Shown piece by piece: positions 9,866-17,843 of a stretch of 64,000 nt of DNA; within the stretch, counting starts at the first letter, position 1; every line of letters begins with the position of its first letter. The stretch is from Sphingobium estronivorans (GTDB taxonomy: Bacteria > Pseudomonadota > Alphaproteobacteria > Sphingomonadales > Sphingomonadaceae). The stretch is taken from the NCBI RefSeq assembly GCF_008692605.1, contig NZ_LFCT01000026.1, forward strand, positions 24,819 to 88,818. The letters run 5' to 3'. Made by a program: the position numbers and the translations under genes. A model generated the notes under the pieces. It did not search any database and was not told the origin of the DNA. It worked only from the letters and a program-made list of their open reading frames with translations.

Positions 9866-9913
9866 GGCCGCAGCGCCCAGGCGTAACCATGTGTCGGCTG
9901 CGGGTGGGAAGAT

Positions 9914-10183
9914 CTGCGCCGCCCTTCTCCCTGTTACAATTTGGAAACATCAATGCGTCGCAGTTCAGACCGTTCCACGGTCGATCGTTTTTAGCGCGGT
10001 GGTTCAATGCTTCGCAGCGGTCAGCTTCCATCGGCGTAGCAGCGGGGAGCGGCCCGCCGGGGGCACGAAGCGACCCGGCGGCGTCAGCTATGGCTAATCT
10101 CGATCAGCACGATTCTTCGGAACGGCGCTGTTCGCTCACGTGTTTTCAGTTCGCGCCATCCCGGCGCTTGAGGATACCCGAAA
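9914..10183. other. Divergent intergenic region, ACIII operon / small Gln-rich gene
   Basis: About 270 bp that must hold the ACIII-oxidase promoter on the minus strand and the promoter of the 10184 gene on the plus strand. I see no strong sigma70 boxes. Near 9950 on the plus strand is TTGGAAACATCAATGC; a related TGGAAACAT occurs upstream of the Crp/Fnr gene at about 10486. A weak EcfG (general stress) promoter candidate is GGAAC at 10119-10123 with TGTT at 10141-10144 (17 bp spacer). Confidence 0.4.
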
Positions 10184-10405
10184 ATGGCAGACCAGAACCA
10201 AAATCAGTCGAATCCCGGTCAGCAAGGCGGTCAGGGCATGAACCCCGGTCAGCAAAATCAGCAGGGTGGCGGCAGCGGCCAGCAGGGCGGGAATCCAAGC
10301 GAGCGGGACCGTAATCCCGGTCAGCAGAACCAGGAGGATGAACAGCGCCGCCAGCAGGGTGGTCAGCAGGAACGGCGTGACAACCAGAGCGATCAACAGC
10401 GGTAA
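10184..10405 (+). CDS. Small Gln/Gly/Asn-rich hydrophilic protein
   Basis: 73 aa, very low complexity: Gln about a third of residues, with Gly, Asn and Arg making up most of the rest. The unit NPGQQ occurs three times, and the matching DNA (AATCCCGGTCAGCA-like) is also repeated, so the gene grew by internal duplication. No signal peptide or hydrophobic segment; predicted disordered and cytosolic. A rho-independent terminator follows 20 bp after the stop, which supports a real monocistronic gene. Small Q/G-rich stress proteins exist in alphaproteobacteria, but the function here is unknown. Confidence 0.7.
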   Translation: MADQNQNQSNPGQQGGQGMNPGQQNQQGGGSGQQGGNPSERDRNPGQQNQEDEQRRQQGGQQERRDNQSDQQR

Positions 10406-10424
10406 CGCTCCGGAAACACGAAGG

Positions 10425-10453
10425 AAGGCCGCCTCTTAGGGCGGCCTTTTTTT
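10425..10453 (+). terminator. Rho-independent terminator
   Basis: Perfect 9-bp stem AAGGCCGCC (10425-10433) and GGCGGCCTT (10440-10448) with a 6-nt loop, running into seven T residues. It ends the 10184 gene. Confidence 0.92.
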
Positions 10454-10537
10454 GCGCCTGGCGAGCCTGCTGGGCACTTCGCATTATGGAAACATTGCAT
10501 TAATCTGGTCGGCGGGCTGATCCCGGAGACCAAGTTG

Positions 10538-11263
10538 ATGCATAATCCATTGCTGAAAAAGCTGGCATCGGTGGACCGTCTGACGGAAGCCGAAGAGCAG
10601 GCTGCCATGGCCCTTTGTCACGATGTCCACGCCATCGCGCGCCGTAAGGATATCGTCTCCGAAGGCTCAAGTCCGGATTGCATTCACATCATTCTGGATG
10701 GATGGGCTGTCCGCTATAATGTGCTTCCGGACGGCTCGCGTCGCATCACGGCCTTTCTCCTTCCCGGCGACTTTTGCGACATTCACGCCACCGTTTTGAA
10801 GATAATGGATCACGGCATCATTGCCCTGACCGACTGCAAGGTTGCCTTCGTTCCGCCGGAACAGATCGATCGCATCGCTGGCTCGACCCCATCGCTCGCC
10901 CGGGCATTTTGGCGGAGCACGCTCATAGATGAGGCGATTCTCAGGCGCTGGCTGGTCAAGGGCGGACGTGGCGACGCATTCGAGGCCGTTGGCCACCTGC
11001 TCGGCGAGCTTTATGTGCGTGCCCGCCTGGTCGGCCTGACCTCGGATCATTCGCTCGAAATGCCATTGACGCAGGAGGAGATTGGCGACGCCACGGGCCT
11101 GACCCCGGTTCATGTGAATCGCGTCCTCAAACGTCTCCGGGAGGCCGGGCTTGCAACGGTAAAAGGTGGGACGCTCCGCATCAACGACATCAATGCACTG
11201 CGCCGGGAAAGTGGCTTCGACCCCAATTATCTCCACCTGTCGGTGTACGACAGCCGGCCTTGA
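10538..11263 (+). CDS. Crp/Fnr-family transcriptional regulator
   Basis: 241 aa. An N-terminal cyclic-nucleotide-binding-like beta barrel (about 30-125) contains FLLPGDFCDIH and is followed by a dimerisation helix and a C-terminal helix-turn-helix LTQEEIGDATGLTPVHVNRVLKRL (about 178-201). No N-terminal FNR four-Cys cluster, so it is not a classical oxygen-sensing FNR; it resembles the Crp/Fnr regulators common in sphingomonads. The ATG at 10538 lies 10 bp after GGAG; a TTG one codon earlier is possible. It may control the respiratory operon upstream, but that is inference from proximity. Confidence 0.9.
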   Translation: MHNPLLKKLASVDRLTEAEEQAAMALCHDVHAIARRKDIVSEGSSPDCIHIILDGWAVRYNVLPDGSRRITAFLLPGDFCDIHATVLKIMDHGIIALTDCKVAFVPPEQIDRIAGSTPSLARAFWRSTLIDEAILRRWLVKGGRGDAFEAVGHLLGELYVRARLVGLTSDHSLEMPLTQEEIGDATGLTPVHVNRVLKRLREAGLATVKGGTLRINDINALRRESGFDPNYLHLSVYDSRP

Positions 11264-11590
11264 GGCCGCGTCGCAAGCCCTTCCTGATGACGAAGATGAT
11301 GCCGCTGATGATCGACCGATCCTCGTCACCCCAAACAATTTAAAGATCTGAGCCCAGGCATCCGGTCATCAGAGGTGAATTATGTCGCCATCCCTCTTGG
11401 CTCCCATGCCCCGCAGTTACCCAGGTGCAGCATCGCGATCTTGACGAACGCTGGAGGGGGGCAGGCCATATCATTCGCCATGGTTCGGTTTGCTTTTCCT
11501 TTATCTCTGATTTGAGATAAGCTCGGCATGACATTGAAAGTGGCGGGAAGGCCTCGCGCGGCGATATTAATATTAGACTAGTGTCAGAAA
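11264..11590. other. Intergenic region before D-serine dehydratase
   Basis: 327 bp, no credible ORF. The only structure seen is the inverted repeat described at 11501-11520. No terminator with a T-run is visible after the Crp/Fnr gene. Confidence 0.5.
11501..11520. promoter_or_regulatory. Operator-like inverted repeat upstream of dsdA
   Basis: TTATCTC (11501-11507), 6-nt spacer, GAGATAA (11514-11520): perfect 7-bp arms about 70 bp before the dsdA start. Could be a regulator site; no dedicated regulator gene adjoins it apart from the Crp/Fnr gene. Confidence 0.35.
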
Positions 11591-12925
11591 ATGGAACTTA
11601 TGGGCGATATTCTTGACGATGGGGCATGGTCCTGGCTGCGCAGCGCCAAAGCCGGGTTTTGGTTCAATCCTGCTTTGCCGTGCGATGCGGCCGGCGATCC
11701 CATGGTCGATAGCGCTGTAGAGGAGGCTGAAGCGAGATTGCGGCGGTCGATCGGGCTTCTTGGCAAAGTTTTCCCTTCGGTAGTCAATACTGATAACCCT
11801 CTTCGTTCTGCGCTGCTGCCAGTCTCGCCTATGATGGAGAGGCTGGGTCAGTCCTCTGAATTTGCGGCGCGGTGTTGGGTAAAGGCCGACCATCGCCTTC
11901 CCATTGCTGGGTCGGTCAAGGCGCGTGGAGGATTTCACGAAGTCATCGCCTTTGCCGAACGTGTCGCACTGGCACATGGGCTGGTGGAAGCGAATGGAGA
12001 CCTGTTGTCTCTCGTAAAGCCCGAGGTGAAAGAGCTGTTTTCCCGCTATTCGGTGGTCGTCGGCAGCACTGGTAATCTGGGCATGGGCATCGGGCTTATT
12101 TCCGCAGCCTTGGGTTTCCGTGCGACCGTACATATGTCGCACGATGCCAAGGCTTGGAAAAAACAGCGGTTGCGCGACAATGGGGTGGAAGTCGTCGAAC
12201 ATGGCGGCGACTATGCCGAAGCCGTGGCAAAGGGGCGGACGGCGTCCGAGGCCGACGCCTTCTCGCATTTCGTGGATGACGAGCGGTCTCTGGATTTGTT
12301 CGTCGGTTACGCGGCTGCCGCTTCCGAACTCGCTGTCCAGCTGCGCGAGTGCGCAATTCCCGTGGACCATGACCAACCGTTGTTCGTTTATATACCGTGC
12401 GGCGTCGGCGGCGCGCCGGGCGGCATAGCCTATGGGCTGAAGCGCATCTTCGGTCAGCATGTCCACTGCATCTTCGCCGAACCGGTGCAATCGCCTTGCA
12501 TGCTTGTGCAGATGCTAAGCGGCATGGATCGCTGCGTCTCCGTCTATGATATCGGCCTCACCAATCGGACCGAGGCAGATGGTCTTGCCGTCGCGCAGGC
12601 ATCGATGCTGGTCGCGCCGCTCATGGTCGAGCGGCTCGATGCCATCTACACGCTGACGGACGATCAACTGCTCAGCCTTCTTCTGGTCGACCACGAAACA
12701 ATCGGCCTGGGTGTTGAGCCGTCGTCCGCATCTGCCTTTGCGGGACCGCTGATGCTCTCCACGGAGCCTGGCAAGGCCTATCTCGCCAAGCACGGCCTGA
12801 CTGATCGCGTGGGCCAGGCGACCCACATCATGTGGACGACAGGGGGCTCCCTAATTCCGGCCACGGAACGGGCTGCCTTGCTCGAAAGGGCGATTCAGGT
12901 CGCACCCTTTACCACCGATTTCTGA
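11591..12925 (+). CDS. dsdA: D-serine ammonia-lyase (D-serine dehydratase)
   Basis: 444 aa, PLP fold-type II enzyme converting D-serine to pyruvate and ammonia. The PLP lysine is K110 in GSVKARGG, the phosphate-binding loop is VGSTGNLGMGIG (about 157-168), and a Gly-rich PCGVGGAPGG segment follows near 275. Length matches the DsdA family. No dsdC regulator or dsdX transporter is adjacent, so this is a solitary copy. The ATG is internally consistent but lacks a strong Shine-Dalgarno. Confidence 0.93.
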   Translation: MELMGDILDDGAWSWLRSAKAGFWFNPALPCDAAGDPMVDSAVEEAEARLRRSIGLLGKVFPSVVNTDNPLRSALLPVSPMMERLGQSSEFAARCWVKADHRLPIAGSVKARGGFHEVIAFAERVALAHGLVEANGDLLSLVKPEVKELFSRYSVVVGSTGNLGMGIGLISAALGFRATVHMSHDAKAWKKQRLRDNGVEVVEHGGDYAEAVAKGRTASEADAFSHFVDDERSLDLFVGYAAAASELAVQLRECAIPVDHDQPLFVYIPCGVGGAPGGIAYGLKRIFGQHVHCIFAEPVQSPCMLVQMLSGMDRCVSVYDIGLTNRTEADGLAVAQASMLVAPLMVERLDAIYTLTDDQLLSLLLVDHETIGLGVEPSSASAFAGPLMLSTEPGKAYLAKHGLTDRVGQATHIMWTTGGSLIPATERAALLERAIQVAPFTTDF

Positions 12926-13091
12926 CCCATCGAGACGGGGGGCGGCGGCTGGCGCGCGCGGCTGTTATAGCGTTGAGCTGCTGTTCATCGACCTCACCAT
13001 CTTGCAGCGCACAGAGCGGCCATCATGCTGCTGGGGAGAGGTTTCGCTGGTCTTGCCATCGTGCGAAAAGGGGGCGCTGCGGCTTGGACTG

Positions 13092-13220
13092 TTATCTGTC
13101 CTCCATGACCAGCGCCTCGGGATCGTTGATCGCGCAGGCCGGGGCCGGGCTGCGGGTCCGCGATCTCGCGCAGTCTCAGCGTTTCCGGCCGCGCGGCGCG
13201 ATCGACAGCAGTGCGCGCAT
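13092..13220 (-). pseudogene. Remnant of a zinc-type alcohol dehydrogenase/quinone oxidoreductase (MDR family)
   Basis: On the minus strand an ATG at 13220 begins MRALLSIAPRG. A one-base shift then gives PETLRLREIADPQPGPG, and after a further break the third frame reads CAINDPEALVMEDR before a stop at 13092. Together these match the usual N-terminus of MDR-family NADPH:quinone oxidoreductases, but the middle of the segment and the remaining 250 or more residues are gone. It is therefore a decayed gene fragment; the rest of the 12926-13324 gap holds no recognisable coding sequence. Confidence 0.6.
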
Positions 13221-13223
13221 TTA

Positions 13224-13262
13224 TACCAAGGCGCGATGAGTTTGCCTCATCGGACCTTGGTA
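13224..13262. repeat. Long palindrome upstream of the MDR remnant
   Basis: Arms TACCAAGGCGCGATGAG (13224-13240) and CTCATCGGACCTTGGTA (13246-13262), with one 2-bp mismatch and a 5-nt loop TTTGC. On the minus strand it lies only 3 bp before the ATG of the MDR remnant, so it may be its former operator; it could also act as a terminator between dsdA and the convergent thiolase gene, though there is no T-run. Confidence 0.6.
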
Positions 13263-13324
13263 AAGCCCGCGCGGCGCCTGAGCGAAACCCACTTGTGATC
13301 GGTCGAAGACCGAGCGCGATGGTA

Positions 13325-14497
13325 TTACAGCACCTCGAACAGGCCGGCCGCGCCCATGCCGCCGCCCACGCACATCGTCACCACGACATAGCGGGCGCCG
13401 CGCTTCTTGCCCTCGATCAGCGCGTGGCCAACCATGCGCGCGCCGGACATGCCATAGGGATGGCCGATGGAGATCGCGCCGCCATTCACGTTCAGACGTT
13501 CGTCGGGAATGTTCAGCACCTCCTGACAGTGCAGTACCTGCACGGCGAAGGCCTCGTTCAGTTCCCAAAGGCCGATATCGTCCACGCTCAGGCCGAAACG
13601 GTTCAACAGCTTGGGCACCGCGAAGATCGGGCCGATCCCCATTTCGTCCGGCTTGGTTCCGGCGACGGCCATGCCGACATAGCGGCCAAGCGGCGCCAGA
13701 CCGCGCTTTTCCGCCAGGCTGGCCTCCATCACGACGCAGGCCGACGCGCCGTCGGACAGCTGCGAGGCGTTGCCCGCGGTAATGACGCCGCCTTCGACCA
13801 CGGCCTTGAGCGACGCCAGCCCTTCTGCCGTCGTTTCGGGACGATTGCCCTCATCTTTGGTCAGGGTGATTTCCCGGAACGACACTTCGCCGCTGGCCTT
13901 GTCGGTCACGGACATGTTGGCGGTGACGGGAATGATTTCCTGGTCGAAGGCGCCGGCCTGCTGGGCCTGCGCGGTCAGTTGCTGCGAGCGCAGGCCATAG
14001 GCGTCCTGCCGCTCGCGCGATATGCCGTAGCGCTTGGCAACGACTTCGGCGGTCTGCAACATGGGCATGTAGATGTCGGGAACCATGGCCAGCAGTTCGG
14101 GGTCCGGCTCCACGCGCAGCTGCGGCGTCTGGACCAGCGAGATGGATTCGACTCCGCCGGCCACGACCACGTCCATCCGGTCGACGATCACCTGCTTGGC
14201 AGCGGTGGCGATGGTCATCAGGCCGGAAGCACATTGGCGGTCGATCGTCATGCCGGCGACGCTGTCGGGCAGGCCCGCGCGCAGGGCGGCGGTGCGGCCG
14301 ACGGTCTGCTGCACGCCCTGCGGCAGCGAGCAGCCCAGGATCAGGTCGTCAATCTCGCTGGGATCGATGCCGGACCGTTCCACCGCAGCGCGAATGGCGT
14401 GGGCGGCAAGCGTGGGCGAGGGCGTGGCGTTGAAGGCGCCCTTATAGGCTCGGCCAATGGGGGTGCGGGCGGTAGATACGATGACGGCATCGCGCAT
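13325..14497 (-). CDS. Acetyl-CoA acyltransferase (thiolase)
   Basis: 390 aa. Thiolytic cleavage of 3-ketoacyl-CoA, or the reverse condensation. The nucleophilic Cys lies in DRQCASGLM (about 89), the catalytic His in [17 protein letters not shown] (about 346), and the second catalytic Cys in [10 protein letters not shown] (about 378). Length matches FadA/PhaA-type thiolases. It is the last gene of the minus-strand cluster with two acyl-CoA dehydrogenases and two SDRs, which suggests the final beta-oxidation step for a particular acid rather than PHB synthesis. Confidence 0.93.
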   Translation of the reverse strand: MRDAVIVSTARTPIGRAYKGAFNATPSPTLAAHAIRAAVERSGIDPSEIDDLILGCSLPQGVQQTVGRTAALRAGLPDSVAGMTIDRQCASGLMTIATAAKQVIVDRMDVVVAGGVESISLVQTPQLRVEPDPELLAMVPDIYMPMLQTAEVVAKRYGISRERQDAYGLRSQQLTAQAQQAGAFDQEIIPVTANMSVTDKASGEVSFREITLTKDEGNRPETTAEGLASLKAVVEGGVITAGNASQLSDGASACVVMEASLAEKRGLAPLGRYVGMAVAGTKPDEMGIGPIFAVPKLLNRFGLSVDDIGLWELNEAFAVQVLHCQEVLNIPDERLNVNGGAISIGHPYGMSGARMVGHALIEGKKRGARYVVVTMCVGGGMGAAGLFEVL

Positions 14498-14597
14498 GAT
14501 TGTTTCTCCTGAATAGGGGTCAGATGGTGAAGCGGGTCAGCATTTGGCGGCCAGTTCCTCTATCTTCCGAAGCATGAAGGCGCCCCCGAGCCCGCGG

Positions 14598-15713
14598 TCA
14601 TGCCGCACGTCCGATCGCGCTGTACCGCGCCAGATGATGGTCTTCATCGCCCAGCTGGTGGCCGATCATGGTCAAGCGCTTGGCATAATGGGACAGCGGC
14701 AGTTCCTCTGTCATGCCGATACCGCCATGCATCTGGATCGCCTCTTCCGCCACCAGCGTGCCGACGCGGCCGATGGTATATTTTGCAGCCGACACGGCCC
14801 GTTCGCGCCGGTCGCGATCGCCGCCCAGCGCATCGGCGGCGTTGATCGCGGCGGACCGGGCCTGTTCGATTTCCAGCGCGACCGTGGCCATGCGATGCTG
14901 AAGCGCCTGGAACTTGCCGATGGCGACGCCGAACTGCTTGCGGGTGCGCAGATAGTCGAGCGTGGCGTCCCTGATCACGTCCATCACGCCCACCGCTTCC
15001 CAGCACAGGGCGACGATGCCGGCGGCAACGGCTTCCTCTATGGCGGGATAGGCTTCGCCCTGCCCGCCGACCAGGCTGGCGGGCGTCTGGTCCAGCCACA
15101 GATCGCCGCCGCGACCGCCGTCGACCATGGGGTAGTCCTGCACGCGCGCCTGGGCGCTGCCGCCGTCGAGGCGGAACAGCGACACGGCCGCGTCCGCTTC
15201 GCCATCACGCTGCGCATGGGCCGACACGATCAGCTCGTCCGCCGATGCCAGCTGCGGCACCACCGCCTTGCCGCCTTTCAGCAGCCAGCGGTCGCCCGAC
15301 GGCGACGCCGTGGTTGCGATGTCGGCCAGATCATAGGGATTATGGGCTTCGGAATGGGCAAAGGCGACGACGCGCTCGCCCGCGATGACCTGTTCGACCA
15401 GTGCGGTTTCGCCCATCGCGGCGAGCAGGCGGCCGGCCATCAGCGTGGACAGGAAGGGTTCCACCACCAGCGCGCGGCCCAGCTGTTCGAACACCACGGC
15501 GATGTCGAAGCCCGTGCCGCCATAGCCGCCGACCCTTTCGTCGAACAGCGCGCCGATGACGCCCAGTTCGGCCAGTTCATTCCACTTGTCGCGCGACCAG
15601 CCGGCGTCGGACGCGCTGATGCCGTTGCGCACGTCGATCGGATATTGTTGTTGCAGATAGCGGCCAAGGCTGTCGGCCAGCATCTGCCTGTCTTCGCTAT
15701 GTTGAAAATCCAT
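14598..15713 (-). CDS. Acyl-CoA dehydrogenase, small subunit type (PimD-like)
   Basis: 371 aa, FAD-dependent alpha,beta-desaturation of acyl-CoA. Typical acyl-CoA dehydrogenase N- and C-terminal helical domains; C-terminal QMHGGIGMTEELPLSHYAKR. The N-terminal MDFQHSEDRQMLADSLGR and its pairing with a larger ACAD 3 bp upstream resemble the small subunit of pimeloyl-CoA dehydrogenase and other heteromeric ACADs of long or polycyclic acid degradation. The substrate cannot be read from sequence. Confidence 0.88.
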   Translation of the reverse strand: MDFQHSEDRQMLADSLGRYLQQQYPIDVRNGISASDAGWSRDKWNELAELGVIGALFDERVGGYGGTGFDIAVVFEQLGRALVVEPFLSTLMAGRLLAAMGETALVEQVIAGERVVAFAHSEAHNPYDLADIATTASPSGDRWLLKGGKAVVPQLASADELIVSAHAQRDGEADAAVSLFRLDGGSAQARVQDYPMVDGGRGGDLWLDQTPASLVGGQGEAYPAIEEAVAAGIVALCWEAVGVMDVIRDATLDYLRTRKQFGVAIGKFQALQHRMATVALEIEQARSAAINAADALGGDRDRRERAVSAAKYTIGRVGTLVAEEAIQMHGGIGMTEELPLSHYAKRLTMIGHQLGDEDHHLARYSAIGRAA

Positions 15714-15716
15714 GGA

Positions 15717-16913
15717 TCAAAGCTCCAGAATGGCTTTGGTAATGATTTCGCGCTGGACCTCGTTGGACCCGCCGAAGATCGAGAGCTTGCGGTTGTTGAA
15801 ATATTCCACCGCGATCGGCGCCGCATAATCGGGACCGACAGGCTCGCCCTTGAACCCTTCGTCCAGCGCCTCGCTCACGAAGGGCTGGGCATAGGGGCCG
15901 AGGGCACGGCGCGCGAGGTTGGTGATTTCCTGCCGAATCTCGGTTCCCCGGATCTTGAGCATGGAGCTTTCCGCCACTGGCGCCGTGCCTTCGCCTGCTG
16001 CCGCCAGCACGCGAAGATTGGTCGTGCGCATATTGTCGAGGTCGATTTCCAGCCGGGCCATGCGCGCGGCGAACAACGGATCGTCCGCCAGTCGCCTGCC
16101 GCCCCGCTGCTGGGTTTCAACGATATGTCGCAGATGGGCGAAGGCCGCGACCGACTTGCCGACATCGGCAATATTGCTGCGCTCATAAGTCAGCAGATAT
16201 TTGGCGTAGGTCCAGCCCTTATTCTCCTCACCGACCAGATTTTCGACCGGCACGCGCACGTCGGTGAAGAAGACTTCGTTCACTTCATGCTCGCCATCCA
16301 GCAGGGTGATCGGGCGAACCTCCACGCCGGGGGTGTTCATGTCGACCAGCAGGAAGGAAATGCCCTCCTGCTTCTTGCCCTCGCTGGACGTGCGGACAAG
16401 GCAGAAGATCATGTTGGCGTGCTGGCCCAGCGTGGTCCAGGTCTTCTGCCCATTGACGACATAATGGTCGCCATCGCGAACCGCCGCGCATTTCAGGCTG
16501 GCAAGGTCAGACCCGGCGCCCGGTTCGGAATAGCCCTGGCACCACCAGTCGGACCCGTCCAGAATGCGCGGCAGCCAGTATTTCTTCTGCTCTTCCGATC
16601 CATATTTGATCAACACCGGGCCCAGCATCGATACGCCGAAAGGGATGATGGACGGGGCATGCGCGGCGGCGGCCTCTATCTCGAAAATATGGCGCTGGGG
16701 GATGGTCCAGCCCGGCCCGCCATGTTCGACGGGCCAGTGGTTGGCGTACCAGCGGCGCTCGTTCAGCAGGCTGTGCCATTCCTCATGGTCGGCCTTGGTC
16801 AGCCGCTTGCCCGTGCGCACCTTCTCGGAGATGCGGGCGGGCAGCTTTTCCTTCAGGAAGCCGCGCACTTCCTCGCGAAAGGCTTCCTCTTCCGGGGTAA
16901 AGGTCAAAATCAT
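15717..16913 (-). CDS. Acyl-CoA dehydrogenase, large subunit type (PimC-like)
   Basis: 398 aa. Signature GYSEPGAGSDLASLKCAA (about 133-150) and WTTLGQHANM lie in the FAD/substrate domain, and the C-terminal FGGSNEVQREIITKAILEL is the usual end of this family. It is separated from the downstream ACAD by only 3 bp, so the two subunits are probably made stoichiometrically and form a heterotetramer, as in PimCD or steroid side-chain FadE pairs. Expected to desaturate a bulky or dicarboxylic acyl-CoA (inference). Confidence 0.9.
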   Translation of the reverse strand: MILTFTPEEEAFREEVRGFLKEKLPARISEKVRTGKRLTKADHEEWHSLLNERRWYANHWPVEHGGPGWTIPQRHIFEIEAAAAHAPSIIPFGVSMLGPVLIKYGSEEQKKYWLPRILDGSDWWCQGYSEPGAGSDLASLKCAAVRDGDHYVVNGQKTWTTLGQHANMIFCLVRTSSEGKKQEGISFLLVDMNTPGVEVRPITLLDGEHEVNEVFFTDVRVPVENLVGEENKGWTYAKYLLTYERSNIADVGKSVAAFAHLRHIVETQQRGGRRLADDPLFAARMARLEIDLDNMRTTNLRVLAAAGEGTAPVAESSMLKIRGTEIRQEITNLARRALGPYAQPFVSEALDEGFKGEPVGPDYAAPIAVEYFNNRKLSIFGGSNEVQREIITKAILEL

Positions 16914-16931
16914 GGCATTGCCCTCCCTGTC

Positions 16932-17033
16932 TCAGCGATCCCGCCGGTCGATCCCGCCCATTTTCGCGCCGGCTTCGGCGGTGATGGCCTGTGCGATTGC
17001 AAAGACGTCGTCGTGCTGAATGGTCTCGATCAT
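16932..17033 (-). CDS. Possible small protein between SDR and acyl-CoA dehydrogenase
   Basis: 33 codons from ATG 17033: MIETIQHDDVFAIAQAITAE and on to a DRRDR end. It fills the 131-bp gap within the cluster, 12 bp after the SDR stop. No domain recognised; the Shine-Dalgarno is weak. It could be a genuine short ORF, a translational spacer, or the remnant of a larger gene. Confidence 0.3.
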   Translation of the reverse strand: MIETIQHDDVFAIAQAITAEAGAKMGGIDRRDR

Positions 17034-17045
17034 GATTATCTCGTC

Positions 17046-17843
17046 TCAGATGGTCGTCTCACCCAGTTTCCTGGGCTTGGCGAAAGGATGGGATGTGGAC
17101 AATCCGCCATCGACCACCAGTGCGTGGCCGTTGACATAGCTTGCCTCGTCAGAGGCCAGGAACAATATGGCCTGCGCGATTTCGGCGGGTTCGCCGCCGC
17201 GGCCGAGCGGATTGAGCTGGCCGATCGATTCCCCGCGTCCCTTCGCGCGCGCCTGATCATAGATTGGCTGGGTCATGCCGGTTTCGATCAGGCCGGGGCA
17301 GACCGCGTTGACGCGAATGCCCGACCCGCCCAGTTGCTGGGCGGATGTCTGGACCAGATTGATCACGCCGGCCTTGGACGCGGAATAGGCGGGCCCGCCC
17401 GCCCCGGCACGCAGCGCCGCGACCGACGCGGTGCACACGATGGCGCCGCCACGACCACTGTCGATCATCGCCCGCGCGCCATGCTTGATCGCCAGGAAGG
17501 GGCCGATCAGGTTGACCCGCAACAGATTGGCCCAATCCTGGGCGGTCTGTTCGAACAGGCCGCCAAAGCCCCCCAATATGCCGGCATTCGCGCATATGAT
17601 GTCGATGCCGCCATGGCGTTCGGTCGCCGCCGCGATCATCGCGATGACGTCGGCGTCGCTGCCGGCATCGCCCTGCATGGCCGTGATATTGTCGTGACCG
17701 GCGGCGGTCTGTTCGACCGTATCGGTCAGATCCACCGCCAGGACGCGGGCGCCCTCTTCGGCGAAGAGCTGTGCGGTCGCCCGGCCGATGCCCGATCCGG
17801 CACCGGTGACGAGCACGCTCTTGCCGACGAAGCGTCCGCTCAC
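17046..17843 (-). CDS. Short-chain dehydrogenase/reductase (second of pair)
   Basis: 265 aa from GTG 17843, which overlaps the preceding SDR stop as GTGA. Cofactor motif GAGSGIG (about 14-20), NAG motif CANAG, and catalytic YSASK with an upstream Ser (CTASVAAL). The C-terminal [16 protein letters not shown] is typical of classical SDRs. It is likely NAD-dependent and may oxidise a 3-hydroxyacyl-CoA or hydroxyl intermediate of the cluster. A much longer open frame upstream runs into the neighbouring SDR and was rejected. Confidence 0.88.
   Translation of the reverse strand: MSGRFVGKSVLVTGAGSGIGRATAQLFAEEGARVLAVDLTDTVEQTAAGHDNITAMQGDAGSDADVIAMIAAATERHGGIDIICANAGILGGFGGLFEQTAQDWANLLRVNLIGPFLAIKHGARAMIDSGRGGAIVCTASVAALRAGAGGPAYSASKAGVINLVQTSAQQLGGSGIRVNAVCPGLIETGMTQPIYDQARAKGRGESIGQLNPLGRGGEPAEIAQAILFLASDEASYVNGHALVVDGGLSTSHPFAKPRKLGETTI

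Noticed and set aside
10184..10405. CRISPR-like or tandem DNA repeat
   Set aside because: The repetition in the Gln-rich gene is irregular, coding and too short for a repeat array.
12926..13091. Other coding potential in the dsdA-thiolase gap
   Set aside because: Short frames show no family resemblance and no ribosome-binding site; only the MDR remnant is recognisable.
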